A stretch of DNA of 43,296 nucleotides, from NCBI GenBank assembly GCA_963974055.1, contig CAXBCP010000037.1:1-43296 (forward strand). Direction: 5' to 3'. The DNA is from CAXBCP01 sp963974055. Its GTDB lineage: Bacteria; Pseudomonadota; Alphaproteobacteria; MPNO01; UBA830. Made by a program: the position numbers and the translations under genes. Below the pieces are notes generated by a model. It saw only the letters and a program-made list of their open reading frames with translations. It was not told the DNA's origin and did no database searches. Shown piece after piece: positions 41,695 to 43,296 of the stretch (positions within the stretch are counted from its first letter, which is position 1; each line of letters starts with the position of its first letter).

Positions 41695-41907
41695 GTGCCT
41701 GACCGTCTTAACCACCGCCACGACGGACAAATGATTACGATGTATGCGCCAATTTTCAGAGAGAAGCTTGAGAAGCTCGAACGACGCGGAAAAGCGCATG
41801 ACCCGGAAGCCGTCAAACTCAGGGAGACCCTGGCACGAATCGACCGCGCCCAAAACCAGCTTTCTCTTTCTGAAGACCGCGAATGCTATGCGGCCGCTGC
41901 AGAATGA
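41695..41907 (+). CDS. Small hypothetical protein
   Basis: 70 residues from a GTG start with a full GGAGG site six bases upstream (41684-41688). It reads PDRLNHRHDGQMITMYAPIF, then a charged helical region with KLEKLERRGKAHDPEAVKLRETLARIDRAQNQ, and ends DRECYAAAAE. No family is recognised. The helical half may form a coiled coil. It lies between the possible Pho box and the CYTH-CHAD gene on the same strand, so it may share their control. The frame is open upstream to 41647, but no ribosome site supports that ATG. Confidence 0.5.
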   Translation: MPDRLNHRHDGQMITMYAPIFREKLEKLERRGKAHDPEAVKLRETLARIDRAQNQLSLSEDRECYAAAAE

Positions 41908-41998
41908 CAGGGGACAGCCCATTCAGGTCCGCCATCCTGTCAGCGGACTACAAGAAAATAGATTTTTATCGCAATTTTTTGTAAAGGATCAAACGTTC

Positions 41999-43296
41999 AT
42001 GCCGGTCAATCGCGAGATCGAACTGAAAGGGACGGTCCAACCAGAGCATCTCAACCGACTCAAAGCGCTTCCGGCGATAAAAAAACGTAAGGTCGGACGG
42101 GCCCATTCGACAAAACTGATGACCGTCTATTTTGACACACCTGACCGCAAACTGCGCCGGCTGGGACTGTCTTTGAGGGTACGCAAAGCTGGCCTTGCCT
42201 ATGTGCAGTGTGTCAAACGGGTTGACAAGCGACTGGGCGGTATGCTGGCGCGGACGGAATGGGAGGGTCCGGTGCCGAGCCTGGGTCCGGCTATCTCTGC
42301 CATCGAAGATAAAAGACTTCGTCGGTTGATACGGGACACTGGAATGGAAAACCTGCAACCCGTGTTTAGCACCGAAGTTCAGCGCAGTTCGCGAACGCTC
42401 GAATTCGGTGACGGAAGCACGGCATCGCTCGATATCGACGTCGGCGAGATCGTGGCTGGCGATCTTTCCGAACCGATCTGCGAATTCGAGTTGGAGCTCG
42501 AAACCGGAGCGCCTGAACGGATATTCGAACTTGCCTCCGAGATTGGTAAAGCGGTCCCCTTTCGGCTTGCGGCGCTGAGTAAGGCCTCGCGCGGCTACGC
42601 AATTCTGACCGGGGATGGGCCCCAACCCCGGAAATACGTCAAGGTCAAGCTCGCGAAAGACGCAACCGTCGAACAGGTGTTGACCGAGCTGGTTCAACAC
42701 TGCCTCGATCATCTGCAGGCGAACGAAGCCGTCGCGCTGAAAACCGATGACACCGAAGGCGTACACCAGATGCGTGTTGCCCTGAGGCGGCTGCGCGCCG
42801 CCCTGAGGATTTTCAAACCGTACCTTCCGAGAGATCAGTATGGGTGGGCCGTCACCGAAGCGAAATGGCTGACGGATGAGCTGTCGGCGGCGCGTGCATG
42901 GGATGTCTTCACCGATGAGTTCCTGGCGCCCGTGGTGCGGCTCTATGGCGAGGAGCACGGCTTCGACGCCCTGGTGGCGGCAGTTGAGCAAGCAAGACAG
43001 CAAGGCCGCCAGCGCGCTCGCGATGCTATCGGGACGGAGAGGTACACGGAGTTCCTGTTGCACCTCAGCGCCTGGCTGTCCAGCCAGGCCTGGCGCGATC
43101 AGCCGGTCACGGAACGGACGACACGCCTTCTCGATCCGATCGGCGACCATTGCGTGAAGCTGCTGCAGAAGCGGGACCGGAACGTCCGAAGACAAGGACG
43201 AGACATCGAGAATTTGACCGAGGAGGCGCTTCATGAGCTGCGCCTCGCCGTAAAAAGATTGCGCTATGCGGTGGACTTCTTCGAGAGTCTCTACCC
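41999..43296 (+). CDS. CYTH-CHAD domain protein, 3' end beyond window
   Basis: At least 432 residues; the frame is still open at the window edge. The N-terminal CYTH triphosphate-tunnel domain (about 1-205) starts with the signature ExExK (Glu6, Glu8, Lys10 in NREIELKGTV). Other family marks are KLMTVYFDTPDRKLRRLGLSL and FELELETG, and CYTH enzymes act on inorganic triphosphate or similar compounds. The CHAD domain begins near 215 with EGVHQMRVALRRLRAALRIF (His256), a basic helical surface that binds polyphosphate. A second CHAD-like helix pair (HELRLAVKRLRYAVDFF) is at the window end. The ATG follows AAGGA at 41983-41987. The fusion implies a role in polyphosphate or triphosphate metabolism. 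Confidence 0.9.
   Translation, partial: MPVNREIELKGTVQPEHLNRLKALPAIKKRKVGRAHSTKLMTVYFDTPDRKLRRLGLSLRVRKAGLAYVQCVKRVDKRLGGMLARTEWEGPVPSLGPAISAIEDKRLRRLIRDTGMENLQPVFSTEVQRSSRTLEFGDGSTASLDIDVGEIVAGDLSEPICEFELELETGAPERIFELASEIGKAVPFRLAALSKASRGYAILTGDGPQPRKYVKVKLAKDATVEQVLTELVQHCLDHLQANEAVALKTDDTEGVHQMRVALRRLRAALRIFKPYLPRDQYGWAVTEAKWLTDELSAARAWDVFTDEFLAPVVRLYGEEHGFDALVAAVEQARQQGRQRARDAIGTERYTEFLLHLSAWLSSQAWRDQPVTERTTRLLDPIGDHCVKLLQKRDRNVRRQGRDIENLTEEALHELRLAVKRLRYAVDFFESLY

Noticed and set aside
41413..41922. 169-codon - strand open frame opposite the small GTG gene.
   Set aside because: No ribosome site and no domain; the + strand frame has a full Shine-Dalgarno and the promoter-like signals.
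41966..43234. 422-codon - strand open frame at the window end.
   Set aside because: It is the shadow of the CYTH-CHAD gene, whose + strand frame has clear ExExK and CHAD motifs and simply runs off the window.

Overview
The window is a chromosomal segment of an alphaproteobacterium with high G+C content. The call rests on the gene order: a ChvG-type sensor kinase, a short HprK, RapZ, an EIIA-Man protein and HPr, then ahcY next to a DivL-type kinase, then tsaE, amgK, murU, addB and addA. This suits Rhodospirillales-like or deep-branching Alphaproteobacteria; I cannot name a genus from sequence alone.

Region 1 (44-3811, + strand) is a nearly gapless operon for envelope sensing and regulatory PTS: chvG, hprK, rapZ, an EIIA and HPr. 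Most junctions are four-base ATGA overlaps. Region 2 (3901-8166, - strand) is a block inserted between HPr and ahcY. It holds a VOC-family metalloenzyme and a four-gene SsuABC/TauABC-type uptake transporter. Region 3 (8255-12299, + strand) holds ahcY with a clear promoter and a structured leader, then a DivL homologue with tyrosine in place of the phospho-histidine. A perfect CtrA box overlaps the ahcY stop codon. Region 4 (12407-21066) is tsaE, amgK, murU, addB and addA. Region 5 (21177-27711) is trxA with a strong terminator, rpmI-rplT with its own promoter and leader hairpin, pheS-pheT and lepA. A small membrane protein gene and tRNA-Ser(GGA) close the core block.

Region 6 (28290-40568) is accessory DNA, almost all on the - strand. 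Next to the tRNA is a recombinase cassette: large serine recombinase, DUF2924 and DUF3489. A phage-packaging-like group follows: terminase large subunit, DUF5681 protein and a ParB-methyltransferase fusion, with no capsid, portal or tail gene. After an orphan protein comes a defence-type pair: a 1099-residue DUF499 ATPase with an N-terminal Swt1-like HEPN domain, and the C-terminal third of a DUF1156 methyltransferase. An IS6-family element cuts the methyltransferase. On the far side of the IS lies the first part of a second, start-codon-less DUF3489 gene. No target duplication flanks the IS, which suggests an IS-driven deletion removed the rest of the defence locus and of another recombinase cassette.

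Region 7 (40569-43296, + strand) holds a universal stress protein behind an FNR-type box, a 70-residue small protein behind a possible Pho box, and the start of a CYTH-CHAD protein that runs off the window. I see no rRNA genes and no CRISPR array. The strongest candidates for a second look are the broken DUF499/DUF1156 locus and its HEPN domain, the capsid-less terminase cassette, the ahcY leader RNA, and the CtrA box at divL.
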